In this document: piece after piece, positions 32,595 through 41,956 of the stretch
Position numbering within the stretch: the stretch's first letter is position 1
Layout of the letters: each line of letters starts with the position of its first letter
NCBI RefSeq assembly: GCF_947488025.1
Contig: NZ_CANKYS010000010.1
Location: 62,001-126,000, forward strand
Direction of reading: 5' to 3'
Length of the DNA: 64,000 nt
Source: an uncultured Nocardioides sp.
GTDB taxonomy: Bacteria; Actinomycetota; Actinomycetes; Propionibacteriales; Nocardioidaceae
Notes under the pieces: generated by a model
Seen by the model: only the letters and a program-made list of their open reading frames with translations
What the model was told of the DNA's origin: nothing
Database searches by the model: none
Made by a program: the position numbers and the translations under genes

Positions 32595-34772
32595 ATGTCC
32601 GACCCGGCCACCCTCACCAGCGCTGTCAGCCCGTCGGTGGAGGAGGGGCCGGTCGCAGACCCGCTCGGTCACCCCACCGACACCTTCGACGTCGAGCCGC
32701 CCTACCTGCCCGACGCCGAGGCCATCGCGGGCGTGGAGAAGTTCGACGACCGCTTCATCGACCGCGAGATCTCCTGGATCCGCTTCAACCAGCGGGTCCT
32801 CGAGCTGGCCGAGGACCCCGACCTGCCGCTGCTCGAGCGCCTGCGGTTCCTCGCGATCTTCGCCAGCAACCTCGACGAGTTCTTCATGGTCCGCGTCGCC
32901 GGCCTCAAGCGGCGCATCGCCGCCGGGGTCGCCGTACGGGCCGCCAGCGGCATGATGCCGCGCGAGCAGCTCGAGAAGCTCTGGGTCGAGAGCCGCGGGC
33001 TGATGGAGCGCCACGCCCGCGCGCTCGTCGACCTCCTGCCCGAGCTGGGCGGGCACGGCATCGAGATCCTCCGGTGGTCCGAGCTCGACCGCGAGGAGCA
33101 GAAGGTCTGCAAGAAGCTCTTCAAGGACCGGATCTTCCCCGTCCTCACCCCCCTCGCCGTCGACCCCGCCCACCCCTTCCCCTACATCTCCGGGCTGTCG
33201 CTCAACCTCGCGGTCGTCGTACGCCACCCGACGACGGGCACCGAGCACTTCGCGCGGGTGAAGGTGCCGCCGACGTTCGGGCGCTTCGTCGGGGTCGGCA
33301 ACCAACGCTTCGTGCCGATCGAGGACGTCATCGGCGAGCACCTGAAGAAGCTGTTCCCCGGCATGGACGTGGTGGCGTCGCACACCTTCCGGGTGACCCG
33401 CAACGAGGACCTCGAGGTCGAGGAGGACGACGCGGAGAACCTCCTCAAGGCGCTCGAGAAGGAGCTGCAGCGGCGCCGCTTCGGCCCGCCTGTGCGCCTC
33501 GAGGTCGAGGAGTCGATGGACCCCAAGGTGCTCGAGCTGCTCGTCTCCGAGCTCGGCGTGGGACGCGACGAGGTCGTCTCCCTCCCCGGCCCCCTCGACC
33601 TGACCGGACTCCACTCGATCGCCGACCTGCCGCGCGACGACCTCAAGTACGCCGCCTTCCTGCCCTCGACGCACCCCAGCCTGGCGGAGGTCGAGTCGGC
33701 CTCGCCGGTCGACGTGTTCGACTCGGTGTCGCGCCACGACGTGCTGCTGCACCACCCCTACGACTCCTTCGCCACGTCCGTGCAGCGCTTCCTCGAGCAG
33801 GCCGCGGCCGACCCGCACGTGCTCGCGATCAAGCAGACGCTCTACCGCACCTCCGGCGACAGCCCGATCATCGAGGCGCTCATCGACGCCGCCGAGGCCG
33901 GCAAGCAGGTGCTGGTGATCGTGGAGATCAAGGCGCGCTTCGACGAGCAGAACAACATCCGCTGGGCCCGCAAGCTCGAGCAGGCCGGCTGCCACGTCGT
34001 CTACGGCCTGGTCGGGCTCAAGACCCACTGCAAGCTGTCGATGGTGGTGCGCGACGAGCCCGAGGGCATCCGGCGCTACGTCCACCTCGGCACCGGCAAC
34101 TACAACCCCAAGACCGCCCGCGTCTACGAGGACCTCGGGCTGCTGACGGCCAACCCGGAGATCGGCGAGGACGTCGCGCTCCTGTTCAACAACCTCTCCG
34201 GGATCAGCCGCAACCGCACCTACGACCACCTCCTCGTCGCGCCCCACAGCGTGCGCGACGGCCTGGTCGCCCACATCCACCAGGAGATCGCCCACCACCA
34301 GGCCGGCCGGCCTGCGGGGATCCGGATCAAGGCGAACTCGGTGGTCGACGAGGCGGTGATCGACGCGCTCTACCTCGCCTCGCAGGAGGGCGTGCGCGTC
34401 GAGCTGCTCGTCCGCGGGATCTGCGCCATGCGACCCGGCGTACCCGGCCTGTCCGAGACCGTGCGCGTGCGGTCTATCCTGGGCCGCTTCCTCGAGCACA
34501 GCCGGATCTTCTGGTTCGACAACGGCGGCGAGCCCGCGGCGTGGATCGGCTCGGCCGACATGATGCACCGCAACCTCGACCGCCGCGTGGAGGTGCTCGT
34601 ACGCCTGCGCGACCCGCACGTCGTGCAGGAGATCGAGGCCCTGCTGGACCTCGCGTTCGACCCCGGGACGACGGCGTGGGAGCTCTGCTCCGACGGCGAG
34701 TGGCAGCTGGAGCGCGGTGAGCGCCACCTGCAGGACGAGCTGATCATGCGCCAACGCGTACGACGTCGCTGA
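32595..34772 (+). CDS. ppk1: polyphosphate kinase 1
   Basis: The 725-residue protein starts at ATG 32595 after GGGAGGC. It shows the full PPK1 order: an N-terminal helical domain ([19 protein letters not shown]), a head domain with [17 protein letters not shown], and the catalytic half with [35 protein letters not shown] (the His that becomes phosphorylated), [20 protein letters not shown] and [20 protein letters not shown] (the second catalytic His). It makes inorganic polyphosphate from ATP reversibly at the membrane. A MutT1-type gene lies nearby, as in mycobacteria, and phosphate uptake genes follow. Confidence 0.97.
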   Translation: MSDPATLTSAVSPSVEEGPVADPLGHPTDTFDVEPPYLPDAEAIAGVEKFDDRFIDREISWIRFNQRVLELAEDPDLPLLERLRFLAIFASNLDEFFMVRVAGLKRRIAAGVAVRAASGMMPREQLEKLWVESRGLMERHARALVDLLPELGGHGIEILRWSELDREEQKVCKKLFKDRIFPVLTPLAVDPAHPFPYISGLSLNLAVVVRHPTTGTEHFARVKVPPTFGRFVGVGNQRFVPIEDVIGEHLKKLFPGMDVVASHTFRVTRNEDLEVEEDDAENLLKALEKELQRRRFGPPVRLEVEESMDPKVLELLVSELGVGRDEVVSLPGPLDLTGLHSIADLPRDDLKYAAFLPSTHPSLAEVESASPVDVFDSVSRHDVLLHHPYDSFATSVQRFLEQAAADPHVLAIKQTLYRTSGDSPIIEALIDAAEAGKQVLVIVEIKARFDEQNNIRWARKLEQAGCHVVYGLVGLKTHCKLSMVVRDEPEGIRRYVHLGTGNYNPKTARVYEDLGLLTANPEIGEDVALLFNNLSGISRNRTYDHLLVAPHSVRDGLVAHIHQEIAHHQAGRPAGIRIKANSVVDEAVIDALYLASQEGVRVELLVRGICAMRPGVPGLSETVRVRSILGRFLEHSRIFWFDNGGEPAAWIGSADMMHRNLDRRVEVLVRLRDPHVVQEIEALLDLAFDPGTTAWELCSDGEWQLERGERHLQDELIMRQRVRRR

Positions 34773-34840
34773 CCGCAGACTGACCGCCGACCGCCCGCGT
34801 GAGCGCCGCGTCACACAGGCGTTCGAACGGGGCCCCGAGG

Positions 34841-34908
34841 TTGCGTCGATGGGCCGATCAGGCCCTAGCATGAACCACGGTTCATCCGCCCCCCGTTCGG
34901 AGTTCACC
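34841..34908 (+). promoter_or_regulatory. promoter and PHO-box-like repeats before the DUF47 gene
   Basis: TTGCGT (34841-34846) and TAGCAT (34866-34871) can serve as -35 and -10 with a 19-base spacer. TGAACC-N2-GGTTCA at 34871-34884 forms a 14-bp near-perfect palindrome over the predicted start of transcription. GTTCATC at 34880 and GTTCACC at 34902 are 22 bp apart, two PHO-box units of 11 bp, but the unit between them is degenerate. This suggests PhoP control, weaker in sequence than the pstS box. Confidence 0.4.
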
Positions 34909-35526
34909 GTGCGTTTGAAGTTCCGCCCCGTCGACAGCTCGTTCTACGACCTCTTCAGCGAGGCTGCCAACCACCTCGTGGTCGGCTCACAGCTCCTCAG
35001 CGAGATGCTGTCGTCCGGCAACTCGAAGGCAGAGATCGCCCAGCGCATGCGCGAGGCCGAGCACGCCGCCGACGAGACCACCCACTCGATCATCCGGCGG
35101 GTGAACAGCACGTTCGTCACGCCGTTCGACCGCGAGGACATCTACTCCCTCGCCTCGGCGCTCGACGACGTCATGGACATGATGGACGAGGCCGTCGACC
35201 TGGTCCTCCTCTACGAGGTCACCTCGCTGCCGCCGGAGACCACCCAGCAGGTCGAGGTGCTGCAGCGCTGCGCCGAGCTCACCGCCGCCGCGATGCCGAA
35301 GCTCGAGTCCATGGGCTCGCTCGACGAGTACTGGATCGAGATCAACCGGCTCGAGAACACCGGCGACAAGTCCTACCGGCGGATCCTGGCCAACCTGTTC
35401 AGCGGTGACTTCAAGGCCCTCGAGGTGATGAAGCTCAAGGACATCGTGGAGTCCCTCGAGGGGGCGATCGACGCCTTCGAGAAGGTCGCCAACATCGTGG
35501 AGCAGATCGCGGTCAAGGAGTCCTGA
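34909..35526 (+). CDS. DUF47 / PhoU-like protein, Pit accessory
   Basis: The GTG at 34909 gives a 205-residue protein starting VRLKFRPVDSSFYDLFSEAA. It is all-helical, with the family features QRMREAEHAADETTHSIIRR, FVTPFDREDIYSLASALDDV and DMMDEAVDLVLLYEV. These acidic helices bind metal clusters in PhoU-like folds. DUF47 genes pair with PiT-type phosphate transporters and are thought to control them, which fits the pit gene 55 bases downstream. An in-frame upstream ATG (34849) would overlap the promoter elements and is less likely. Confidence 0.88.
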   Translation: MRLKFRPVDSSFYDLFSEAANHLVVGSQLLSEMLSSGNSKAEIAQRMREAEHAADETTHSIIRRVNSTFVTPFDREDIYSLASALDDVMDMMDEAVDLVLLYEVTSLPPETTQQVEVLQRCAELTAAAMPKLESMGSLDEYWIEINRLENTGDKSYRRILANLFSGDFKALEVMKLKDIVESLEGAIDAFEKVANIVEQIAVKES

Positions 35527-35581
35527 CCCCGATGCACGCCACCTCCACCACTTCGTCCTCGCGCGCCCGGAGCACCGCCTG

Positions 35582-36577
35582 ATGGAGATCGGGATCATCA
35601 TCGCGGTCGTCGTCGTCGCCCTCGTCTTCGACTACACCAACGGCTTCCACGACGCCGCCAACGCGATCGCGACGTCCGTCTCGACGGGCGCCCTCAAGCC
35701 GCGCGTGGCCCTGGCCATGGCGGCGGTCATGAACTTCGTCGGCGCGTTCCTGGGCCAGAAGGTCGCCCAGACCGTGTCAGAGGTCATCGATCCGGGCACC
35801 GGCAGCCACGGGCTGGTGATCGTGATGTGCGGCTTGCTCGGCGCGATCACCTGGAACATGATCACCTGGTACTACGGCCTGCCGTCGTCCTCCTCCCACG
35901 CCCTCATCGGCGGCCTCGTCGGCGCCGCGGTCGCGGCCGGCGCGACCGCCAACTGGCTGGTGGTTCTGGAGAAGGTCGTCATCCCGATGTTCCTCTCCCC
36001 CCTCGTCGCCTTCAGCCTCGGCTTCGCGCTGATGATCGGCATCATGTGGGCCTTCCGTCGCGCCAACCCGGGTCGCGCCAACCGCGGCTTCAAGCTCGCC
36101 CAGACCGTCTCCGCCGCCGCCATGGCGCTCGGCCACGGCCTCCAGGACGCCCAGAAGACGATGGGCGTCATCTTCCTGGCGCTGCTCACCGGCGGGTACG
36201 TCGCCGCTGACGACCCCCTGCCGCTCTGGGTGATCATCGCCGCGGCGACCGCCATCTCCCTCGGCACCTGGTCCGGCGGCTGGCGCATCATGCGCACCCT
36301 GGGCCGCCGCATCATCCACCTCGACCCGGCCCGCGGGTTCGCCGCCGAGTCCGTCGCGGCGTCGGTGCTCTACTCGACGGCGTACGTCTTCGAGGCGCCG
36401 ATCTCGACCACCCACACCATCACCTCCGCGGTCATGGGCGTCGGCGCCACCAAGCGCCTCTCCGCCGTCCGCTGGGGCGTGGCCAAGTCGATCCTCACCG
36501 CCTGGGTGCTGACCTTCCCGGCCGCCGCCTCCGTCGCCGCGATCTGCTACTGGATCGCGCGCATCTTCCTCCCCTGA
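35582..36577 (+). CDS. pit: PiT-family inorganic phosphate transporter
   Basis: The 331-residue membrane protein has the two inverted PiT signature repeats: DYTNGFHDAANAIATSVSTG near residue 19 and the second half VFEAPISTTHTITSAVMGVG near residue 265. It has about eight hydrophobic helices and internal motifs GLPSSSSHALIGGLVGAAV and ALGHGLQDAQKTMGVI. It imports phosphate with protons, probably as a metal-phosphate complex. The start has no ribosome site. A 16-codon reading frame (35532-35582) ends in TGATG at the pit start, so translation may be coupled from it. With DUF47 upstream it forms the low-affinity uptake pair. Confidence 0.95.
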   Translation: MEIGIIIAVVVVALVFDYTNGFHDAANAIATSVSTGALKPRVALAMAAVMNFVGAFLGQKVAQTVSEVIDPGTGSHGLVIVMCGLLGAITWNMITWYYGLPSSSSHALIGGLVGAAVAAGATANWLVVLEKVVIPMFLSPLVAFSLGFALMIGIMWAFRRANPGRANRGFKLAQTVSAAAMALGHGLQDAQKTMGVIFLALLTGGYVAADDPLPLWVIIAAATAISLGTWSGGWRIMRTLGRRIIHLDPARGFAAESVAASVLYSTAYVFEAPISTTHTITSAVMGVGATKRLSAVRWGVAKSILTAWVLTFPAAASVAAICYWIARIFLP

Positions 36578-36628
36578 CCGGCGCTTCCCCCTCCCCCTCC
36601 CCGGCCCCGCTCGCCCCGCCCCTCATTC

Positions 36629-36694
36629 GGGTATCTAGGGACGATCTGGGTGGCCGTAACCGGGGATTTCCTACCAAGACGTCCCTAGATACCC
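36629..36694. repeat. 66-bp inverted-repeat element, copy R3
   Basis: The arms GGGTATCTAGGGACG and CGTCCCTAGATACCC match over 15 bp. The centre pairs poorly. It lies 52 bases after the pit stop and 26 bases after the 3' end of the convergent Vsr-like gene. Confidence 0.85.
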
Positions 36695-36719
36695 CGGTGG
36701 CACGAGGCGCCCGCCCCCC

Positions 36720-37799
36720 TCACGCGGCTTTCCGGTAGCGCAGCAGGCGCATCCGGTCGTACGACGACAGTGCGCGGCGCTGCTCCACTGTTGACGTCGG
36801 CACCCACCACACGGGTGGCTCCGGCAGCCACAGGCGCATGTCCGACGGGCGTCGCTCCGCCCGGGCGTACGCCTCTCGCAGCCGCCCGACGAAGGCCCCG
36901 CGGTCGCGCACGTCGCCGGCCATCATGGTCGCTCCCTCGAGTCCCAGGCGACGGTAGGCAGCCTCCTTCTCGACATCGGCGTGCCTCACCTCGCCGGCCA
37001 GGTGGAGTCCACCGTCGTACATCCCGTAGACACCGGCGACCGGGTCGAGAAGGTCGGGCGTTCCGACGAACCGTCCCGACAGGTCGAACACGGGACAGTT
37101 GGCCAGTGGTCGCGGCGCTCCTGCTTCGAGCTGCCAGGCGAGTCGCATGACCGGCTCCATCGGCGACCACGAGTTCTCGTCGAGGAGAGGAAGCACGTCC
37201 CGGACGCGCTGGACGCCCTGTCGTATCCACAACGCCGACTCGGTGAAGGCCGTCAGCTCGGCCACCGACACCAGGTCGTCGTAGGCGGCCATCTCGAAGG
37301 CGACGACGGCAGCCTCGTCCGAGGACGCCTTTCGCATCTCGAACGCAACGCTCCAGCACGGGCTGGTGACACGCAGGCCACGCACCCGTCCCATCTCGGA
37401 CGGTGGAACGTGCTCCTGGCTCACCACGATCCGCCCGTCCGGGCGGAGGGTGTGGCGCGTGCCGACAGCAAGCGTGGCGGGGCGAAGGGAGCTGTCGGGT
37501 CCGAGTCCGGAGAACCAGCGTCCACCGCACCAGCGGAGGGCTGCCCAGCCCGTGACACCGCCGTGGGCGGGCAGGCGTGCGGCGGCCTCGACGATGCGCT
37601 GGTCGACCGAGACCTGCACGTCCGACGGCACCCAGTTGCCACCGCCCGTGCTGCGGAAGGCACCCGACCGCGTCTGCCAGTCCGTGGGTCCGCCCGGCTC
37701 GCCACGGCGGCTCGGCCACACGAGGCCGGGCGGCAGACCCTCGCGGGGACCGATCCCGTGACGGGGGCGAGCACCTGGAGTCCAGTCGTCGAGATCCAC
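36720..37799 (-). CDS. DUF559/Vsr-like endonuclease-domain protein of unknown function
   Basis: The 359-residue protein has an N-terminal half with VTGWAALRWCGGRWFSGLGP, a pattern often seen in actinobacterial proteins with a winged-helix (AbiEi-like) start. The C-terminal half has GTPDLLDPVAGVYGMYDGGL, then HLAGEVRHADVEKEAAYRRL and GLEGATMMAGDVRDRGAFVG. The order PD..., YDG..H, and D..KE/R...L...G resembles the PD-(D/E)xK fold of DUF559 and Vsr nucleases. One acidic residue looks replaced by Gly (M-Y-D-G-G), so activity is uncertain. The GTG start at 37799 is not well supported; a GTG at 37724 is possible. It lies between two copies of the hairpin repeat, inside the phosphate genes. Confidence 0.55.
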   Translation of the reverse strand: MDLDDWTPGARPRHGIGPREGLPPGLVWPSRRGEPGGPTDWQTRSGAFRSTGGGNWVPSDVQVSVDQRIVEAAARLPAHGGVTGWAALRWCGGRWFSGLGPDSSLRPATLAVGTRHTLRPDGRIVVSQEHVPPSEMGRVRGLRVTSPCWSVAFEMRKASSDEAAVVAFEMAAYDDLVSVAELTAFTESALWIRQGVQRVRDVLPLLDENSWSPMEPVMRLAWQLEAGAPRPLANCPVFDLSGRFVGTPDLLDPVAGVYGMYDGGLHLAGEVRHADVEKEAAYRRLGLEGATMMAGDVRDRGAFVGRLREAYARAERRPSDMRLWLPEPPVWWVPTSTVEQRRALSSYDRMRLLRYRKAA

Positions 37800-37926
37800 G
37801 AGCCGAAGATGCCGCCCCGCCGATCGGGCGCGCGGCCGTCATCCACAGACAGCCACGACGACGGTCCGGGGACGGGACTGTGGACAACTGGCGGCCAGGC
37901 ATCCGGCGACTTGGTGACCCCGGCGG

Positions 37927-37996
37927 CTGGGTATCTAGGGACGATCTGGTGGGTCGAACCCCCGATCGACCTACCAGATCATCCCTAGATACCCAG
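37927..37996. repeat. 70-bp near-perfect hairpin element, copy R4
   Basis: This is the most complete copy. CTGGGTATCTAGGGA pairs with TCCCTAGATACCCAG, then GATCTGGT with ACCAGATC, then GGTCGA with TCGACC, leaving a loop of about 6 bases. The whole element folds into a stem of roughly 30 bp with two or three mismatches. It lies 51 bases after the pstB stop and 128 bases upstream of the Vsr-like gene start. Confidence 0.88.
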
Positions 37997-38046
37997 TTGG
38001 GAGGGCGGACACCCACCCCGACCCGCGGCCGGGGAACGACCGCGGC

Positions 38047-38940
38047 TCAGCCGAAGCGGCCGGAGATGTAGTCCTCGGTGCGCTTGTCGTTGGGGTTGGA
38101 GAAGATCGTGGAGGTGAGGTCGTACTCCACGAGCAGGCCCGTGCGGTTGCCGGTGGTCTCGTCGGGGCGGGCGGTGAAGAACGCCGTCCGGTCGGAGACG
38201 CGGGCCGCCTGCTGCATGTTGTGGGTGACCACGATGATCGTGTACTCGTTGCGCAGCTCGAGCATCAGGTCCTCGACACGAGCGGTCGCGATCGGGTCGA
38301 GCGCCGAGCACGGCTCGTCCATCAGGATGACGTCGGGCCTGGTCGCGATCGTCCGGGCGATGCAGAGGCGCTGCTGCTGACCACCGGAGAGGCCGTACGC
38401 CGACTGCTTGAGCTTGTCCTTGACCTCGTCCCACAGTGCCGCGCCGCGCAGGGCCTCCTCCACCAGGTCGTCCATGTTGTCGACCTTCATGCCGGTGACC
38501 CGCGGGCCGTAGGCGATGTTGTCGTAGATCGACTTGGGGAACGGGTTGGGCTTCTGGAACACCATGCCGATGTGCGTGCGTACGGCGATGGGGTCGACGC
38601 TCTTCTCGTAGACGTCCTGGCCGTGGTAGAGCACCTCGCCCTCGACGCGCGCGCTGGCCACGAGGTCGTTCATCCGGTTGAGGCACCGCAGCACGGTGGA
38701 CTTGCCGCAGCCCGAGGGCCCGATCATGGCCGTGATCTCGTGCCGGCCGTAGGACAGGTTGACGTCGTGGACGGCGTGGAAGTCGCCGTAGAACACATTG
38801 AGGTCGCGAGTCTCCATCACCGGGTTCACCGGTGACGCCGGCAGGCGCCGCTCGCCGCTCATGTGGACGTCACCGAGCGAACCCATCTGGGGGAACGTGT
38901 CGGCGGAGGTGGCTGAAGCCATGTCGTCAGTCTCTTTCAC
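38047..38940 (-). CDS. pstB: phosphate ABC transporter ATP-binding protein
   Basis: The 297-residue protein has the ABC core in order: Walker A ([20 protein letters not shown]), Q-loop ([20 protein letters not shown]), signature ([20 protein letters not shown]), Walker B ([20 protein letters not shown]) and switch His ([20 protein letters not shown]). The N..YG...A..DV start and FPKSIYDN are typical of PstB. An N-terminal extension of about 40 residues precedes the core. The GTG at 38940 overlaps the pstA stop by 4 nt; an ATG at 38922 is the alternative start. It energises high-affinity phosphate import. Confidence 0.96.
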   Translation of the reverse strand: MKETDDMASATSADTFPQMGSLGDVHMSGERRLPASPVNPVMETRDLNVFYGDFHAVHDVNLSYGRHEITAMIGPSGCGKSTVLRCLNRMNDLVASARVEGEVLYHGQDVYEKSVDPIAVRTHIGMVFQKPNPFPKSIYDNIAYGPRVTGMKVDNMDDLVEEALRGAALWDEVKDKLKQSAYGLSGGQQQRLCIARTIATRPDVILMDEPCSALDPIATARVEDLMLELRNEYTIIVVTHNMQQAARVSDRTAFFTARPDETTGNRTGLLVEYDLTSTIFSNPNDKRTEDYISGRFG

Positions 38941-39839
38941 CAGGATCGCTGGAACTTGTTGCGGATGAAGATGGCCACCCCGTTCAGCAGGAGGATCATC
39001 ACGAGCAGGACGATGATCCCGGCTGATGCGGCCTCTTGGAACGCCACCTGCGACTGGGTGCTCAGGCGGTAGATCTGGATGGGAAGGGCCGTCACGCGGC
39101 TCAGGACTCCCTCGGGGTCGAAGCGCACGGCGCCGAGCCCCAGGAGCAGCAGAGGGGCGGCCTCACCGATGGCCCGTGAGAGCCCCAGGATGGTGCCGGT
39201 CGCGATGCCCGGGATGGCGGACGGAAGCGTCTGGCGCCAGGTCGTCTGCCACTGCGTCGCACCCAGCGCCAGCGAGCCGTCGCGGATCTCCCGCGGGACC
39301 GCACGCAGGGCTTCGCGGGACGTGATGATGACGACCGGGAGGATGAGCAGCGCCAGCGCGATCGCACCACCGAGGACGATGTTCTTCTGCTGGAAGCCGA
39401 ACAGGGCCATGACCGCCACGGCCAGCAGCCCGTAGACGATGGAGGGCACAGCCGCGAGGTTCTGCAGGTTGACCTCGATGATCCGGTTGTACCAGCGCCT
39501 CGAGTTGCTGAACTCCTCGAGGTAGACGGCTGCTGCGATGCCCAGCGGGACCGCCATCACCGCCGTCGTGACCATCAACCACAACGATCCCAGGATGCCG
39601 GCGCGGAACCCCGTGCTCTCCGGGTTGAGGCTCGACTCGTAGGAGAAGAGCAGGTCCGAGTCGAACCGGACCGACCCCTTCAGCATCGTGTCGATGATCA
39701 GCACCACCAGGACCATCACACCGAAGAACAGGGAGAACCACAGAAGGCCGAGGAAGACCAGGGAGCCGACGTTGCGCTCCCTGCTCCTGCCCGCGGTGAG
39801 CCGGACGGTCTGGGCGGCAGCCGTTGCCGCTGTGCTCAT
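38937..39839 (-). CDS. pstA: phosphate ABC transporter permease PstA
   Basis: The 300-residue membrane protein has six predicted helices after a short cytoplasmic start and the permease EAA-type loop [20 protein letters not shown]. Other family marks are [39 protein letters not shown] and [20 protein letters not shown]. The [11 protein letters not shown] segment is typical of PstA. Its ATG overlaps the pstC stop by one base (TGATG), and pstB starts within its own stop. It forms the membrane channel with PstC. Confidence 0.96.
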   Translation of the reverse strand: MSTAATAAAQTVRLTAGRSRERNVGSLVFLGLLWFSLFFGVMVLVVLIIDTMLKGSVRFDSDLLFSYESSLNPESTGFRAGILGSLWLMVTTAVMAVPLGIAAAVYLEEFSNSRRWYNRIIEVNLQNLAAVPSIVYGLLAVAVMALFGFQQKNIVLGGAIALALLILPVVIITSREALRAVPREIRDGSLALGATQWQTTWRQTLPSAIPGIATGTILGLSRAIGEAAPLLLLGLGAVRFDPEGVLSRVTALPIQIYRLSTQSQVAFQEAASAGIIVLLVMILLLNGVAIFIRNKFQRSW

Positions 39840-40771
39840 CAGTACTCCTGCCGATAGCGACGGACCAGCGTGATGCTGATCAGGTTGATGACCAAGGTGA
39901 TCACGAAGAGGAGGAGGCCGACGGCGAAGAGCATGTTGTACTCCACGGAGCCCACCGGGTTCTCGCCGCCCGCGGTCTGGGCGATGAAGCCGGTCATGGT
40001 CTGGGCGCCCTCCCGGATGTCGAGCGTCATGTTCTTCTGGGCGCCCGCGGCGAGGGCGACGATCATGGTCTCGCCGATCGCCCGGGACATGCCCAGGACG
40101 ATGGCCGCGGCAACGCCCGAGATCGCCGCGGGAAGCACGACCCTCAGCGTGGTCTGCATCCGGTTCGCCCCCATGGCGTAGGAACCCTGGCGCAGCGCCT
40201 GTGGTACGGCGGTGAGCGCGTCCTCGGCGAGCGACGCGATCGTCGGGATGATCATCACCCCCAGGATGAGCCCCGCCGACAGCAGGTTGGTGAAGTTGAC
40301 CTGCATGTTGAGCAGGTCCTGCAGCAACCGCGGAGTGACGAAGAACAGCGCGAAGAACCCGTAGACGACCGACGGGATGCCGGCGAGCAGCTCGACGGTG
40401 GGCTTGAGGACCTTCCGGGTTCGCTTGCTGGCGTACTCAGACAGGTACATGGCGGCGCCGAGCCCGATGGGCACGGCGACCAGCAGCGCGATCAGCGTGA
40501 CCGTGAGCGTGCCCGTCACCAGCGGAATGACTGCGAAGCGACCCTCGGTGGCGAAGAACTCGGACACCGAGACCTGCCGGAAGAACTCGATCACCGGCTC
40601 CACGAGCGCCACCAGGATGGCGATCGTGATGACCACCGACAGCCCGGCCGACGCGATCAGGCCCGCGACGATGACTCGCTCGGCCGGCCGGGACCGGCCC
40701 TTCAGGTTGGGCACGCCCCGCGGGCCCGTCCCAGAGGACGGGCCCGCGGTGGTGCCATCAATGGTGCTCAT
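39839..40771 (-). CDS. pstC: phosphate ABC transporter permease PstC
   Basis: The 310-residue membrane protein has a hydrophilic N-terminus of about 40 residues and then six helices. It contains SEFFATEGRFAVIPLVTGTL, IGLGAAMYLSEYASKRTRKV, PTVELLAGIPSVVYGFFALF and ALRQGSYAMGANRMQTTLRV (the loop that contacts PstB). The ELLAGIPSVVYG motif is diagnostic for PstC. It starts 19 bases after pstS. Confidence 0.96.
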   Translation of the reverse strand: MSTIDGTTAGPSSGTGPRGVPNLKGRSRPAERVIVAGLIASAGLSVVITIAILVALVEPVIEFFRQVSVSEFFATEGRFAVIPLVTGTLTVTLIALLVAVPIGLGAAMYLSEYASKRTRKVLKPTVELLAGIPSVVYGFFALFFVTPRLLQDLLNMQVNFTNLLSAGLILGVMIIPTIASLAEDALTAVPQALRQGSYAMGANRMQTTLRVVLPAAISGVAAAIVLGMSRAIGETMIVALAAGAQKNMTLDIREGAQTMTGFIAQTAGGENPVGSVEYNMLFAVGLLLFVITLVINLISITLVRRYRQEY

Positions 40772-40790
40772 GCGGAGAAGTCTCGACCCT

Positions 40791-41759
40791 TCAGCCTTCG
40801 AGCTCGGCCAGGGCCGACTTGGTCTCCTCGTACGATGCGTCGTCGAGGGCGATGAACTGCGCGCCCTCGGCGATGGTCGCGAGGTTCTCGATGTAGAAGT
40901 CGACGTAGGCCTTCACGGCCTCGTTGTCGGCCAGGCTCGCGTTGTTGACGTAGATGAAGAGCGGACGGGCAAGAGGCGTGTACTCGCCGGCGCGGGCGGT
41001 GTCGGCCGACGGCTCGACGCAGCCGTTGCCGTCGTCGATCGCGAGCGCCTTGAGGCTGTCCTGGTTCTCCTCGTAGTAGGAGAAGCCGAAGTAGCCGGTC
41101 GCACCCTCGGTGCCGGCGACACCCTGCACGAGGACGTTGTCGTTCTCGGAGGCCTCGTAGTCGTCACGCGTCGCCTCGGACTCGTCGCCGATCACGTCGT
41201 TGGCCATGTAGTCGTAGGTGCCGGAGTCCGTGCCAGGACCGAACAGCGCGATCTCCTGGTCAGGGAAGGACGGGTCGAGGTCCTGCCAGTTGGTGACCTC
41301 GGAACCGGGGCCCCACAGCTCGACGACCTGCTCGGTGGTCAGGCAGTCCACCGCAAGGTCGGGGTGCACCACGAGGGTGAGCGCGTCGGTCGCCACCTGC
41401 AGCTCGGTGTACTCGACACCGTTCTCCTCGCAGATCGCGACCTCGTCCTCCTCGATCGGTCGCGACGCGTTGGAGATGTCGGTCTCGCCGGCGCAGAACT
41501 TCTCGAAGCCGCCGCCCGTGCCGGACTCACCGACACTGACCTGGACGTCGGGGTTCTCCTCGCTGAGCAGCTCTGCAGCCGCGTTGCTCATGGGAAAGAC
41601 AGTGGACGAGCCGTCGACCGCGACCGAGCCGCTGGCGCTCGAGGACTCGCCGCCCTCCGACGAGGTGCTACCGGCGTCCGCGCCGCCACAGGCAGCAAGG
41701 GTGAGGGCCAGGACGGCCGCACCGGACCCGATGGCCCAGCGGTGAGAAGTGCGCTTCAC
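40791..41759 (-). CDS. pstS: phosphate-binding lipoprotein PstS
   Basis: The GTG at 41759 follows AGGAGTAACGAA and gives 322 residues. The signal peptide ends in the lipobox LTLAAC near residue 25, so the protein is lipid-anchored on the outside of the membrane. A Ser/Gly/Glu-rich linker follows. Phosphate-binding motifs are [37 protein letters not shown] (the S-G-T/G loop), [19 protein letters not shown] and [20 protein letters not shown]. It delivers phosphate to PstCAB. A two-unit PHO box lies about 80 bases upstream. Confidence 0.96.
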   Translation of the reverse strand: MKRTSHRWAIGSGAAVLALTLAACGGADAGSTSSEGGESSSASGSVAVDGSSTVFPMSNAAAELLSEENPDVQVSVGESGTGGGFEKFCAGETDISNASRPIEEDEVAICEENGVEYTELQVATDALTLVVHPDLAVDCLTTEQVVELWGPGSEVTNWQDLDPSFPDQEIALFGPGTDSGTYDYMANDVIGDESEATRDDYEASENDNVLVQGVAGTEGATGYFGFSYYEENQDSLKALAIDDGNGCVEPSADTARAGEYTPLARPLFIYVNNASLADNEAVKAYVDFYIENLATIAEGAQFIALDDASYEETKSALAELEG

Positions 41760-41837
41760 TTCGTTACTCCTGATGGATTTCGTGTGTGCTGACGATGAGG
41801 AACGTAGGCACCTCAGGAGAACGACCACGTCGCCGTC

Positions 41838-41859
41838 GGTGAACGGGCGGTGAACTCGG
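41838..41859 (-). promoter_or_regulatory. PHO box upstream of pstS
   Basis: On the minus strand two exact copies of GTTCACC begin 11 bp apart (GTTCACCGCCC then GTTCACCGACG), the two-unit direct repeat known for PhoP binding in streptomycetes. It lies 79-100 bases upstream of the pstS GTG, a suitable position for activation. This directly supports induction of the pst operon by phosphate limitation through PhoR-PhoP. Confidence 0.85.
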
Positions 41860-41956
41860 CCGGACCGGTTGGCATCACCCGTTCGGGCGTATGACGACGA
41901 TCACATGAACTCCGCCGGGCGGTCTTGACGGGCGGTGGCGGGGAGGAATACAAGCC

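Noticed and set aside
32568..34907. A 779-codon minus-strand open frame over ppk1.
   Set aside because: Ppk1 on the plus strand has all catalytic motifs. The antisense product has no recognisable domain.
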